The notes beneath the pieces are model-generated. The model saw only the letters and a list, made by a program, of their open reading frames with translations, did not search any database and was not told where the DNA came from. The position numbers and the translations under genes were made by a program. Source: Microvirga puerhi (GTDB taxonomy: Bacteria; Pseudomonadota; Alphaproteobacteria; Rhizobiales; Beijerinckiaceae). From it: a stretch of DNA of 64,000 nt. Of the stretch, positions 1-10,580 are shown piece by piece (the stretch's first letter is position 1; each line of letters begins with the position of its first letter). The DNA is taken from NCBI RefSeq assembly GCF_020089865.1, contig NZ_JAIRBM010000011.1, forward strand, positions 89,730 through 153,729. The letters run 5' to 3'.

Positions 1-1
1 G

Positions 2-625
2 GGCACCGCCGGCGGCTACAAGGAAGTGGTGGCCGAGGTGAAGGGGCGTGGCGTCTTCGCCCGCCTCAAGTTCGAAAGCGGCGTCCACCGTGTCCAGCGG
101 GTGCCCGACACCGAGACGCAGGGCCGCATCCACACCTCCGCCGCCACGGTGGCCGTGCTGCCGGAAGCCGAGGACGTGGACATTGCGATCAACGAAGCCG
201 ACCTGAAGATCGACACCATGCGGGCTCAAGGCGCCGGCGGTCAGCACGTGAACAAGACCGAATCGGCGATCCGCATCACCCATATCCCCACCGGCACCGT
301 CGTCTTCGTGCAGGACGAGCGCTCCCAGCACAAGAATCGCGCCCGGGCATTCGCCTTGCTCAAGGCCCGGCTCTACGATGCCGAGCGCACCGCCAAGGAC
401 GCGGCCCGCGCGGCGGACCGTAAATCGCAGGTCGGATCCGGCGACCGGTCGGAGCGCATCCGCACCTACAATTTCCCGCAAGGGCGAGTGACCGATCATC
501 GGATCAACCTCACCCTCTACAAGCTGGAGGAGGTTTTGAGCGGCAACGCCCTCGACGAGCTCATCGATGCCCTCATCACGGAGCATCAGGCGGCGCAGCT
601 CGCGGCGCAGGACGAGGCGGCGTGA
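2..625 (+). CDS. prfA: Peptide chain release factor 1 (3' part)
   Basis: C-terminal 207 residues of RF1, which recognises UAA and UAG in the ribosomal A site and triggers hydrolysis of peptidyl-tRNA. The catalytic GGQ motif is present in the run [18 protein letters not shown], and the typical RF1 tail ([23 protein letters not shown]) follows, which separates it from RF2. The 5' end, with the codon-recognition PxT loop, lies before the window; the frame is open from base 2. The stop overlaps the GTG start of the next gene (GTGA), so translation is probably coupled. PrmC, the methylase that modifies the GGQ glutamine, is encoded two genes downstream. Confidence 0.97.
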   Translation, partial: GTAGGYKEVVAEVKGRGVFARLKFESGVHRVQRVPDTETQGRIHTSAATVAVLPEAEDVDIAINEADLKIDTMRAQGAGGQHVNKTESAIRITHIPTGTVVFVQDERSQHKNRARAFALLKARLYDAERTAKDAARAADRKSQVGSGDRSERIRTYNFPQGRVTDHRINLTLYKLEEVLSGNALDELIDALITEHQAAQLAAQDEAA

Positions 626-1035
626 TCGAAGGGTTGAGCCACATCACGCTCATCACCCGCGATCTCGCCCGCATGAGCGCGATCATCGAGACTGTTCTGG
701 ACGGCCGGGAGATCTACGCCTCGGGCGACGACACTTTCTCCCTGTCGCGGGAAAAATTCTACATCGTGGGCGGCCAGTGGATCGCCATCATGGAGGGGGA
801 GAGCCTGCCTGCCCGCTCCTACAACCATATCGCATTCAAGATTCCACCGGACGAGATCGATGCCTATCGCTCGCGAATCGAAGCGCTGGGCCTCGAATTT
901 CGCGAATCCCGCCCGCGCGTAGAGGGCGAAGGCGCATCGCTCTACTTCTACGACCACGACAACCACCTCTTCGAACTCCATACCGGCACGCTCGAAGAGC
1001 GCCTGGCGCGCTACCGGAAGGGCCAGAGCCGGTGA
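622..1035 (+). CDS. fosX: FosX-type fosfomycin hydrolase (VOC superfamily)
   Basis: 137-residue vicinal-oxygen-chelate protein very like the FosX epoxide hydrolases, which add water to fosfomycin using Mn(II). Against what I recall of Listeria FosX, the metal ligands align as His7, His69 and Glu118, and Glu44, the general base that makes FosX a hydrolase rather than a thiol transferase, is also present. The family signature YNHIAFKI and the run [13 protein letters not shown] are conserved. The start is GTG at 622, inside the prfA stop (GTGA), and its own stop overlaps the prmC GTG start, so it sits as a coupled cistron between two translation-termination genes. The cytoplasmic role in fosfomycin or related epoxide detoxification is inferred from family. 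Confidence 0.9.
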   Translation: MIEGLSHITLITRDLARMSAIIETVLDGREIYASGDDTFSLSREKFYIVGGQWIAIMEGESLPARSYNHIAFKIPPDEIDAYRSRIEALGLEFRESRPRVEGEGASLYFYDHDNHLFELHTGTLEERLARYRKGQSR

Positions 1036-1892
1036 GCGGCCCTCCTCCGACCCGTGCCCAGGCACTCGCCCAGCTCCGGAGGAGCCTCACTGAAGCCGGT
1101 TTCGAGACCGCAGCCCTCGACGCCCGATTGCTGCTCCTCGCCGCCCTGGACATTTCCTCGACTGAGCTGGTGATGCGGCCCGACATGCCTCTTACCGCCG
1201 TCGAGACCGAAGCCCTGGCCTCTCTGGCGCGCCGCCGCCTCGCGCATGAACCGGTAGCGCGGATTCTCGGCGTCCGGGAGTTCTGGGGCCTGCCGTTTCG
1301 CCTCTCTCCGGAGACTCTGGTGCCGAGACCCGACACCGAGACCATCGTCGAGACGGCCCTCGGTCTCGTTCCTGACCGCCTGGCTGAACTCCGAATCGTC
1401 GATTTCGGAACTGGCTCGGGCGCGATTCTCACCGCCCTGCTCCATGAACTGCCCAACGCCCACGGCATCGGGATCGATCTCGCGGAGGGCGCGGCACACA
1501 TGGCCCAGGAGAATGCCCGCGCGAACGGTGTCGCCGAGCGGGCGCTCTTCGTCGTGTCGAGCTGGGCGGAGGCCCTGAAAGGCTCCTTCGATATCGTGGT
1601 CTCGAACCCACCCTATATCGCCTCAGAGGTGATCGAAGGCCTGGACAGGGAGGTCCGCGAGCATGATCCGCGCCTCGCCCTCGACGGCGGTCCGGACGGC
1701 CTTGCGCCCTACCGTGTGCTTCTTAGCGAGGCAGAGCGCCTCCTGGCGCCCGGCGGCGTCATGGTGCTCGAAATCGGCTACGATCAGGCCGATTCCGTGA
1801 GCCGTTTGGCCGCGGGCCGGGCCCTTGAAGTGGTGCGCCTGGTGCACGATCTATCTGACAACCCCCGCTGCATCGCCCTGAAACGGACATGA
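1032..1892 (+). CDS. prmC: Peptide chain release factor N5-glutamine methyltransferase
   Basis: 286-residue SAM-dependent methyltransferase that methylates the glutamine of the release-factor GGQ motif. An N-terminal helical domain (about residues 1-85) precedes a Rossmann methyltransferase domain with the SAM motif around DFGTGSGAILTAL and the diagnostic NPPY motif (VVSNPPYIAS). I chose the GTG at 1032 because it overlaps the fosX stop and gives the normal PrmC length; the frame is open much further upstream, but that extension is low-complexity Arg-rich and antisense-like. It is the last gene of a prfA-fosX-prmC operon with overlapping cistrons. Confidence 0.95.
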   Translation: MSGPPPTRAQALAQLRRSLTEAGFETAALDARLLLLAALDISSTELVMRPDMPLTAVETEALASLARRRLAHEPVARILGVREFWGLPFRLSPETLVPRPDTETIVETALGLVPDRLAELRIVDFGTGSGAILTALLHELPNAHGIGIDLAEGAAHMAQENARANGVAERALFVVSSWAEALKGSFDIVVSNPPYIASEVIEGLDREVREHDPRLALDGGPDGLAPYRVLLSEAERLLAPGGVMVLEIGYDQADSVSRLAAGRALEVVRLVHDLSDNPRCIALKRT

Positions 1893-2268
1893 TCCCATGG
1901 GATTTGCGAAGGGCCTCCCCGGGGACCAGATTTCTCGTCCAGCAGGGGATAAAGGCTGAAATATCGCTTGTTGGACCGGGCGGAACCCGCTAGATTTGGG
2001 TTCAGAGATCGTCCTCGGTCGACATAAATCGGTGGAGCCCCTCCGCGGGTGAATGCCGGAGACCAAACGATATCAGTCGCGCAGGCAGGGGCACTTTGAA
2101 CAGCCAGGCGTGATCATTTGAACCCGACACTGAAGGATGGCCAAGGCTTCAAAAGCTGTGGCTTAACGACAGACGGTTGCCACGCGAACGGTGGGCGTAA
2201 GCCCGTTCGGTGAGACATTGGCTTGCATCGCGTGGGCTTGAAGAACCAGCGAGGGTCGTAGACCAGAG
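1893..2268 (+). other. Non-coding leader with stem-loop upstream of DUF4167 gene
   Basis: 376 bases without a credible gene. Close to the downstream start there is a compact hairpin: CGAAC (2185-2189) pairs with GTTCG (2205-2209), with a three-base bulge, and GGGC (2193-2196) pairs with GCCC (2201-2204) around a GTAA loop of the GNRA type. Flanking CACGCG (2181-2186) can also pair with CGCGTG (2229-2234), enclosing the hairpin. This looks like a structured 5' leader of the DUF4167 mRNA, or a small RNA, but I do not recognise a known RNA family. Confidence 0.4.
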
Positions 2269-3231
2269 ATGAGACCAGGACAGAACAGGCGCATGCGCGG
2301 TCGTAACCGCAACGGTAACAAGGGGCCTAACCCCCTAACCCGGAGCTACGAGTCCAACGGCCCGGACGTGAAAATCCGCGGCACTGCGCAGCATATTGCA
2401 GAGAAGTACAGCCAGCTGGCTCGCGATGCGACGGCGAGCGGCGATCCGGTGGCGGCTGAGAACTATTTCCAGCACGCGGAGCACTATTTCCGCATCATCG
2501 CCGCCGCCCAGGAGCAGCTGCGCGAGCAGTACGGCTACCAGCAGCGTCCCTTCGACGATGAAGGTGACGATGAGGGCTTCGGCGGCGATCGCCAGCCCTA
2601 TGGCAATGGCGAGGACACAGACCCGGCTTCTCAGCCGCAGCCCTTCGAGGCACGGCAGGAGAGCGACCGCCCCTCCCGCTTCGACCGCAACGACCGTCTG
2701 GATCGGGGTGAACGCCAAGATCGAGGTGAGCGCCAGGAACGCGGCGAGCGTGGAGAACGTCAGGATCGTGGAGACCGCCCTGAGCGCGGCGATCGGCGCG
2801 AGCGCTTCCAGCGCGACCGTGGCCCGCGTCAGGACTACAGCCGCGACGACCAGCCCCGCCTGGAGTTCGAGCGCCCTGAGCGCAGCGAGCGTCCCGAGCG
2901 CGGTGAGCGTCCCGAGCGCAGCGAACGCCCGGATCGAAGCGAGCGTCAGGAACGCAATGGGCGGGCACCATTCCGCCGCGAGCGTCAGCGTGAGGATGTT
3001 GAGGCGCAGGATTCCGGAAGCCTTCCAGCCTTCCTGACGAATCCGGTTCGCCCCACCGTCGCCGAAGAGCCGCCGCAGGCGAGCGCCGTTCCGGCACCGC
3101 AGGAGGCTGCCAATGACGAGGACGCCCGTCCCCGCCGCCGCACCCGGCGCCCGCGCCGCACGGCCGGCGAGGAAGCCGGCAGCGAGAACGCCGCAGGTTT
3201 CGAGGGCATCGAGACACCGGCCGCCGAGTAA
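2269..3231 (+). CDS. DUF4167 domain protein with RGER-type low-complexity region
   Basis: 320-residue protein typical of Rhizobiales. Residues 1 to about 85 form the DUF4167 domain (start MRPGQNRRMRGRNRN, then a helix-rich segment QHIAEKYSQLARDA ... NYFQHAEHYFRII). The rest is highly charged and disordered, dominated by Arg-Gly-Glu-Arg/Asp and Arg-Pro-Glu-Arg repeats (about residues 125-245) and ending in an Arg-rich then Glu/Ala-rich tail. No enzymatic motif is visible. The basic N-terminus and RG-rich repeats would suit an RNA-binding or ribosome-associated role, but that is inference. It is monocistronic, with a structured leader upstream and a strong terminator downstream. Confidence 0.85.
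   Translation: MRPGQNRRMRGRNRNGNKGPNPLTRSYESNGPDVKIRGTAQHIAEKYSQLARDATASGDPVAAENYFQHAEHYFRIIAAAQEQLREQYGYQQRPFDDEGDDEGFGGDRQPYGNGEDTDPASQPQPFEARQESDRPSRFDRNDRLDRGERQDRGERQERGERGERQDRGDRPERGDRRERFQRDRGPRQDYSRDDQPRLEFERPERSERPERGERPERSERPDRSERQERNGRAPFRRERQREDVEAQDSGSLPAFLTNPVRPTVAEEPPQASAVPAPQEAANDEDARPRRRTRRPRRTAGEEAGSENAAGFEGIETPAAE
2650..2990 (+). repeat. Imperfect in-frame repeats encoding RGER/RPER units
   Basis: Tandem degenerate units of about 12-24 bases built on cgc-gag-cgt/ggt-gag-cgc codons give alternating R-G-E-R, R-Q-D-R and R-P-E-R peptides inside the DUF4167 gene. Units differ at many positions, so this is an old, length-variable low-complexity tract, not a recent duplication. 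Confidence 0.7.
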
Positions 3232-3257
3232 GCTCCAGGCTTGCAAGCAAGATAATC

Positions 3258-3283
3258 AAAGGGAGGGCCTTGCCCTCCCTTTT
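3258..3283 (+). terminator. Rho-independent terminator after DUF4167 gene
   Basis: Perfect 11-bp stem, AAAGGGAGGGC (3258-3268) with GCCCTCCCTTT (3272-3282), 3-base loop CTT, followed by the T tract that is part of the stem. It lies 27 bases after the stop codon. Confidence 0.85.
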
Positions 3284-3420
3284 TCATGACCGCTGCTCCT
3301 CACCGAGAACCGTGCAAGAAACCGCCCTGAATTCCCATGGCGGAGTTCATCAGAAGATTTGATCCCGGCCTCCTGCCGTGAAATCTTTCCTCAAGCTGCC
3401 TTCAGCGACGAGGATCCGGC

Positions 3421-5631
3421 ATGGCGGATGCAGCAATCGATCCAGGACGAGTGGCGACACCCGAAACGCTGCTCGATTGCGACGTCGTGATGGCCGGTGG
3501 CGTCACGAGCGGGATCATCTATCCCGGCGCCATTGCGGTGATCGCCCGACGCTATTCGTTTCATTCGATCGGCGGCACATCGGTCGGCGCGATTGCTGCA
3601 GCTGTGACGGCGGCCGCGGAATATGGCCGCCGGACGGGCGCCAATCCAAAAGCCTTCGAACAGGTCGGCGCACTGCCGAAGAGCCTCGGCGATACGGCCG
3701 AAGACGGACACTCGCGCCTATTTCATCTCTTCACGCCTGAGCCGCAGACCAAGCCTCTGCTTGCCCTCGTCACGCCCTTGTTCGGGGGAGGCGGCCCGTT
3801 GCGGCAGGCGGCCCGGATCTTCAAGGTGAGCCTGTCGACCTGGCAGGTGGCGGTGTCCATGGCCGCAATTGCGGCCATCGCGCTTGCGACGCTGGTCGCC
3901 CTTGCGGCTGCCGGTCGCCCGGTCCTGCTCATCGTTTGCCTGATTGCTTTTCTTGCACTGCTGCTTCTTGTCTGGCTCACCATGCTGGCCGTCGTGCTGG
4001 CCCGACGCTGGCTGCCGGCATGGCGTAGAAACGGCTATGGGATCTGCACCGGCAATTGGTCACCCCAGAACGGTGCCGATGCGGCACAGCTCGGCCTACA
4101 GGGGCTTACCCCATGGATGAATCGCGTCGTACAGGCTGCAGCCGGACGCGCGGAGACCGATCCGCCGCTGACCTTTGGAGACCTGTGGAGCGCGGGCCAG
4201 GGAGGAGCGACGACGGAGGTTGCGGCAGATCCGACTGCACCCCGCGCGATCGACCTCGCGATGATTGCGAGCGATATCAGCCGACACCGCATCGTGCAGC
4301 TTCCCTTCCTCGAATCCCCTTCACCGCTCTATGCCGAAGTCAGCGTTCTCGAACGCTACTTCCCACCGTCGGTCGTCGACTGGATGAAAGCGCGCGCCGG
4401 AGATTACGATCCGCGCGTGGAAGTACGTCCACGGGTCATTCGCCTTCCGAAGCCTCAAGACTTGCCTGTCATCTTTGGCGCACGTCTCTCTTTAAGCTTT
4501 CCCGTCCTTCTCTCGGCCGTGCCGCTCCTGACGCCCGATTTCGCAAGGCCGAAGGACAGCAATGGCCTCCTTCGGCTTCGGCGCGTGTGGTTCTCGGACG
4601 GCGGTCTCGTATCGAACTTCCCGATCCATTTCTTCGACAGCCCGATCCCGTCGCGCCCCACCTTCTGCTTCAATCTCGTCTCCTTCGATGCGGAAGTGCC
4701 CAATGTCGAATGGCCGGACGATGAAGGCCGCGATCAGGATGGAGGGGTCCCTAAAGTCGACATCCGCGAAGCCGAAAAACCTATTGCCCAGCCGAGAGCT
4801 CCGGCTCGTGAAGCAGCCAGCCGTCCGAAGGCGCAGCCAAGCGGCGATCCCCAGCCTGGCGATCCCGTCTGGGGCTTTATCTCGATGACGAAGGGGAACC
4901 GTTTCTCGCCGGTGCCCTTCACGGCCTTCGATACGGCTCACGGAACCGGAATTGCGCCCTTTTTCCAGACCTTGCTGAACACCGCCCGTTTCTGGAGCGA
5001 CAACCAGATGCTGATCGCTCCGGGCGTTCGTGACCGGGTGGTGAACATCGCGCTTCGGGACGACGAGGGAGGCCTCAATCTCGACATGAGCCCGAAGGTC
5101 ATCGCGGATCTGGACCGGCGGGGATGCGCCGCGGGTCTACTCATCTCCGCCCGCTTCGATCCGCAGGCGCAGCAGGACCCGGAAACCGGAGAGACGAACG
5201 AGGAGATCTTCGCGAACCACCGCTGGGTCCGTTATCGCAATTTCATGGCCGCGTTCGAGGACCTGTCGCGTCGTTTCGCACGGTCGCGGAGAACATCGGA
5301 CAAGGCCGCTCTGGTGCGTGACGAATCTCTTCTGGACGACATGATCGCGGGCAAGGCGAAGGAAAAGCTCGGATATCCTGCTCCGCGCGCCGCGCAGCCG
5401 TATTTTCAAAGCGCGACGGACGATTTCGAAAGGCTCGCGCTCAAAATGGCAGCGGCGACCCGTGTCGATCCGAACGCGACCTTCGACAGGCCCCGTTCAC
5501 CCGGCTTGGCACAGGGACGTCAGCAGGCCGGCGCAGCACCGCGACCGAAAATGCGCGCACGCCTGCGCCCCCTCATCAACAACGATCCGCGTGAGGAAAT
5601 CGCCGAACTTCCCGACCCGTCGGAAGTGTGA
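3421..5631 (+). CDS. Large patatin-like phospholipase with membrane insert
   Basis: 736-residue patatin-family serine hydrolase, expected to release fatty acids from phospholipids. The nucleophile elbow GTSVG (in IGGTSVGAIAAAV, about residue 60) and the catalytic-dyad Asp in DGGLVSNFPI (about residue 396) are both present, with GGVTSGIIYPG as the oxyanion region. Unusually for a patatin, there are two strongly hydrophobic segments at about residues 140-190 between the elbow and the Asp, so the protein is probably membrane anchored with the patatin fold split around the anchor. The C-terminal 250 residues are soluble and match nothing I recognise. The neighbours do not define a pathway. Confidence 0.85.
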   Translation: MADAAIDPGRVATPETLLDCDVVMAGGVTSGIIYPGAIAVIARRYSFHSIGGTSVGAIAAAVTAAAEYGRRTGANPKAFEQVGALPKSLGDTAEDGHSRLFHLFTPEPQTKPLLALVTPLFGGGGPLRQAARIFKVSLSTWQVAVSMAAIAAIALATLVALAAAGRPVLLIVCLIAFLALLLLVWLTMLAVVLARRWLPAWRRNGYGICTGNWSPQNGADAAQLGLQGLTPWMNRVVQAAAGRAETDPPLTFGDLWSAGQGGATTEVAADPTAPRAIDLAMIASDISRHRIVQLPFLESPSPLYAEVSVLERYFPPSVVDWMKARAGDYDPRVEVRPRVIRLPKPQDLPVIFGARLSLSFPVLLSAVPLLTPDFARPKDSNGLLRLRRVWFSDGGLVSNFPIHFFDSPIPSRPTFCFNLVSFDAEVPNVEWPDDEGRDQDGGVPKVDIREAEKPIAQPRAPAREAASRPKAQPSGDPQPGDPVWGFISMTKGNRFSPVPFTAFDTAHGTGIAPFFQTLLNTARFWSDNQMLIAPGVRDRVVNIALRDDEGGLNLDMSPKVIADLDRRGCAAGLLISARFDPQAQQDPETGETNEEIFANHRWVRYRNFMAAFEDLSRRFARSRRTSDKAALVRDESLLDDMIAGKAKEKLGYPAPRAAQPYFQSATDDFERLALKMAAATRVDPNATFDRPRSPGLAQGRQQAGAAPRPKMRARLRPLINNDPREEIAELPDPSEV

Positions 5632-5636
5632 AAGTT

Positions 5637-6419
5637 CTAAAGCGCCAGCGCCGTCTGTTCGGGCATCAGCGAATCTCCCTCAGCGATGACCCCGTCCGAC
5701 AGGACTTCCGCGTAGATGCCGCAATCGAAATGCCCGTAAGCTTCCATCAGGCTTTTCGGGATCTGCATATCTCGGATGCCGGTTGCAGGATCCACATTGG
5801 TGGCGGCGCAGCGCTCGATGCGCTTCGTCATCTTCATCCGTACGCCAGACCCCGTGGTGAGTACCTGACCGACGAGATCGAACTCGGCCCAGGGATCAAG
5901 CCCCTCCACGTGAAGGTTGCCGCGAAACCGCAAGGGATCGACCGGCACGCCGATCGCAGTCTCGATCGCCTGAACGCTGGCGAGATTGATGAGAGAAACG
6001 AAGCCGCGGCGGGAATCGGTGAAGCGGAACCCCTCCGGTGCGGCGAGAACCTTGGGTGGTCCGCGGAGTTCGCCTGGCATGAAACGACGGAAGAACGCTT
6101 CGATTGCGAGCCGGCCCGCCCGGGTCGACAGATCGCCACGCGCCACCTCGCGCCCGTTCTGCTCGATGAACAGGGTTGTGATCGCATCGAGATACCGCGT
6201 CTTGAGCCGCGCGAGGCCCTCGTTGCGCATGAGCATCAGAAACTTGATCTTCGGCTGATGCTGCGGGTCGGCTTCATCGAAGCCCGATGGGCCATTCTCG
6301 ATGGCGAAAAGCCGATCTCCCGGAAAATAGCCGCCCTTGGTCAGGGTCGCGGAACTGAGCCTCTCGGGCGAGAGACCTTTGACGGGATAGCGCTGGAGGG
6401 AGGCGATGCGGATGCTCAT
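5637..6419 (-). CDS. MOSC domain protein
   Basis: 260-residue protein with an N-terminal MOSC beta-barrel (IASLQRYPVKGLSPE) followed by the MOSC domain with its conserved cysteine in RIERCAATNVDPATG, the residue expected to carry sulfur or bind the molybdenum cofactor. Family members include mARC/YcbX-type proteins that reduce N-hydroxylated bases. The stop lies five bases from the patatin gene stop, so the two genes converge without a visible terminator between them. Substrate unknown. Confidence 0.87.
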   Translation of the reverse strand: MSIRIASLQRYPVKGLSPERLSSATLTKGGYFPGDRLFAIENGPSGFDEADPQHQPKIKFLMLMRNEGLARLKTRYLDAITTLFIEQNGREVARGDLSTRAGRLAIEAFFRRFMPGELRGPPKVLAAPEGFRFTDSRRGFVSLINLASVQAIETAIGVPVDPLRFRGNLHVEGLDPWAEFDLVGQVLTTGSGVRMKMTKRIERCAATNVDPATGIRDMQIPKSLMEAYGHFDCGIYAEVLSDGVIAEGDSLMPEQTALAL

Positions 6420-6475
6420 CCGCCATCGTTAGAATTCCCTTCGGGCCGAGGCAAGCGATCTCCGGTCCGGCTAGA

Positions 6476-6498
6476 GAAAAGCCCGCTTTCGCGGGCTA
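6476..6498 (-). terminator. Terminator of the small-gene operon 7111-6518
   Basis: Read on the minus strand, AGCCCGC (6497-6491) and GCGGGCT (6486-6480) form a 7-bp stem around a GAAA loop, followed by a T tract (6480-6477). It ends transcription from the two small minus-strand genes just before MOSC. Confidence 0.8.
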
Positions 6499-6517
6499 TT
6501 CCTCCGGAACAGAAACG

Positions 6518-6790
6518 TCAGGAAGCGTCTCCAGCACGGCCGCCTGCGCTCCGACCCATCTGGGTATTGAAGTCGGATTGACGCGCATGGGCATCGCCGG
6601 ACTTGCTCTGATTCGGCATGCCTTCATGAGCGGTGCGATGCGGCGGAACGTGGCTGCCGCTGTCGCTTTCCTGCTTCATCCGCAGAGCCTTTTCCGCATT
6701 GGCGCGCAACTCGTCGCGCGCCTTCTCGGCCCGTCGCCGCTTCGGACTGAGGCGGGACAGCGCATGGGTCAATCGGGACAGGACCATCAT
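6518..6790 (-). CDS. Small hydrophilic protein, unknown
   Basis: 90 residues, rich in Arg, Ala, Ser and Lys with no membrane segment or recognised domain. The N-terminal part (KRRRAEKARDELRANAEKAL) predicts a charged helix; the rest is disordered. The ATG directly follows the stop of the upstream gene (TAAATG) with an AAGGAG ribosome-binding site, which supports it as a real second cistron sharing the putative stress promoter of the gene before it. Function unknown. Confidence 0.65.
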   Translation of the reverse strand: MMVLSRLTHALSRLSPKRRRAEKARDELRANAEKALRMKQESDSGSHVPPHRTAHEGMPNQSKSGDAHARQSDFNTQMGRSAGGRAGDAS

Positions 6791-7111
6791 TTACTCCTTG
6801 GCGCGCGAGAGCACGTCCTCATCATTGGTCGTTTGTTGTGTCTCGGAATCCTCGGGCCAGACCGGGACCTCGCCGCTCGACGGGATCGTCCCGGTTCCGG
6901 TGGAATCTCCATCGTCCTGTTCCAGGCGCCGCGCTGCCGCTTCTTCCGAATTATCGATGAGATCGGCCTTCTGCGTGGTATCGCCGAAGGTCCTCGGGGT
7001 CACGGAGGGCTCACGCTCCAGGGGACTTTCAGGAACGGCCATGCCGAGTTCGGCATTCCGGGCCAGATCGGCCCGGGCCTTCTCGGCTTCGGAACGCGGA
7101 TCGCGTATCAT
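6791..7111 (-). CDS. Small acidic hydrophilic protein, unknown
   Basis: 106 residues, Glu/Asp/Ser/Thr rich. The segment SEAEKARADLARNAELGMAV resembles the helix in the protein encoded next to it (EKARDEL.AN.EKAL), so the two may be related stress-type proteins. The start at 7111 is fixed by an excellent Shine-Dalgarno GAGGAGGT six bases upstream; the frame is open further back but without such a site. It is first in a two-gene operon ending at a hairpin terminator. An EcfG-like promoter lies about 30-50 bases upstream. Function unknown. Confidence 0.7.
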   Translation of the reverse strand: MIRDPRSEAEKARADLARNAELGMAVPESPLEREPSVTPRTFGDTTQKADLIDNSEEAAARRLEQDDGDSTGTGTIPSSGEVPVWPEDSETQQTTNDEDVLSRAKE

Positions 7112-7139
7112 GATCACCTCCTCGGAATCCTGGAGGATC

Positions 7140-7164
7140 AATGCGAGCCCCGGCTCACGGTTCC
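7140..7164 (-). promoter_or_regulatory. Candidate EcfG-type stress promoter (one mismatch)
   Basis: On the minus strand GGAAC (7164-7160), 16-base spacer, then CATT (7143-7140) against the consensus GGAAC-N16/17-CGTT of alphaproteobacterial general stress sigma factors. Placement puts the transcription start about 20 bases before the gene's Shine-Dalgarno and ATG. Confidence 0.45.
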
Positions 7165-7291
7165 CCCTCTTGTTGTGGCCGATCCGCCACACCACTTTAA
7201 GCGCAGCGGATGCTTCAGAAGGAAGGTCCGACATCGCAGGGACCTGCCCGGGCCACTCTCACGGACGGACAGGATCCAGGAGGGGTGACAG

Positions 7292-9916
<2,625 letters not shown>

Positions 9917-9946
9917 GGTGAATCGGATTTAGTGATACGAATGAAG

Positions 9947-9973
9947 AGCTCCGCGAGAAACCGCGGGGCTTTC
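9947..9973 (+). terminator. Terminator after clpB
   Basis: AGCTCCGCG (9947-9955) pairs with CGCGGGGCT (9962-9970), with one G-T wobble, around AGAAAC, followed by a short T run. It lies 30 bases after the clpB stop and before the convergent GIY-YIG gene. Confidence 0.7.
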
Positions 9974-9989
9974 GTCGAATGGATGCGCT

Positions 9990-10280
9990 CTAACACATCG
10001 TCGGATCTAGTTCGATCCAGTCGGCATTGGCGCTTTCGATGAGTTTGATCTTCCAGGCCCTGTTCCAGCCCTTCAATTGCTTCTCGCGCGCAATAGCCTC
10101 CGTCACGTCGGCATAGCGCTCCACATAAACCAGCGTCGTCACGCCATAACGCCGCGTGAAGCCTGGAACGGCCAGCGCCTTGTGTTGTTCGACACGCTGC
10201 GGAAGGGTGCCAGTAACGCCGATATAGAGCGTGCCGTTTTTACGGGAGGCAAGAATGTAGACAGCGTAGCGTTCATACAT
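9990..10280 (-). CDS. GIY-YIG family endonuclease-like protein
   Basis: 96-residue single-domain GIY-YIG protein of the YhbQ/UPF0213 type. The signature is seen as AVYILASRKNGTLYIGVT, followed by the conserved Arg in LPQRVEQHK and the Glu in EAIAREKQLKGWNR. I start it at the ATG at 10280; a longer frame upstream runs into the palindromic repeat element. Such stand-alone proteins are common next to repeats in Rhizobiales and their cellular role is not settled. Confidence 0.85.
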   Translation of the reverse strand: MYERYAVYILASRKNGTLYIGVTGTLPQRVEQHKALAVPGFTRRYGVTTLVYVERYADVTEAIAREKQLKGWNRAWKIKLIESANADWIELDPTMC

Positions 10281-10306
10281 CCCCAAGCACCATATGATCA
10301 CGTACC

Positions 10307-10425
10307 CTCTTGTCATCCACGGCGAGCGAAGCGAGGGAAGGGGATCCATTCTTTTCTGCGGCCGATCGAGCTGGATTCCCTTCCCCTCCAGCGGCTGCGC
10401 CGCTTCCGGCCGGGAATGACAAGAG
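10307..10425. repeat. 119-bp palindromic (MITE-like) intergenic element
   Basis: Terminal inverted repeats CTCTTGTCAT (10307-10316) and ATGACAAGAG (10416-10425) bound an internally self-complementary sequence: GGGAAGGGGATCCA near the left and its near-complement TGGATTCCCTTCCC near the right, plus the small hairpin AGCGGCTGCGCCGCT. It has no coding capacity. It resembles the short palindromic repeats scattered in Rhizobiales genomes; copy number cannot be seen here. Confidence 0.7.
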
Positions 10426-10451
10426 CGGTCCCGTGGCCGGTATCATGATAG

Positions 10452-10565
10452 CCGTACGGCCTCGAACAAGGCTACCGCAATCCGACCATCGTCTCGCTCT
10501 ATGAACTCTCCCAGGCCCTCGGTGTCAGTCCCCTTGAGCTTCTGAAACCCGGCAATCCGAAGTGA
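10452..10565 (+). pseudogene. 3' remnant of an XRE/HTH transcriptional regulator
   Basis: A frame ending in TGA at 10563 encodes 37 residues that match the end of a Cro/C1-type helix-turn-helix domain: GLEQGYRNPTIVSLYELSQA, followed by LGVSPLELLK. The frame is closed upstream by a TAG (10449), with the palindromic element starting its right edge only 26 bases away, so the first helices and start are gone. It is probably a regulator truncated by insertion of, or recombination at, the repeat element. Confidence 0.7.
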
Positions 10566-10580
10566 TCCTTCGCCGAAGTC

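Noticed and set aside
567..1031. N-terminal extension of the prmC frame
   Set aside because: The frame is open back to 567 but the translation is Arg-rich shadow of prfA and fosX; the GTG overlap at 1032 gives the normal PrmC length.
7112..7291. RpoH (sigma-32) promoter before clpB
   Set aside because: A CTTG occurs near 7170 but no convincing -10 element follows at the expected distance.
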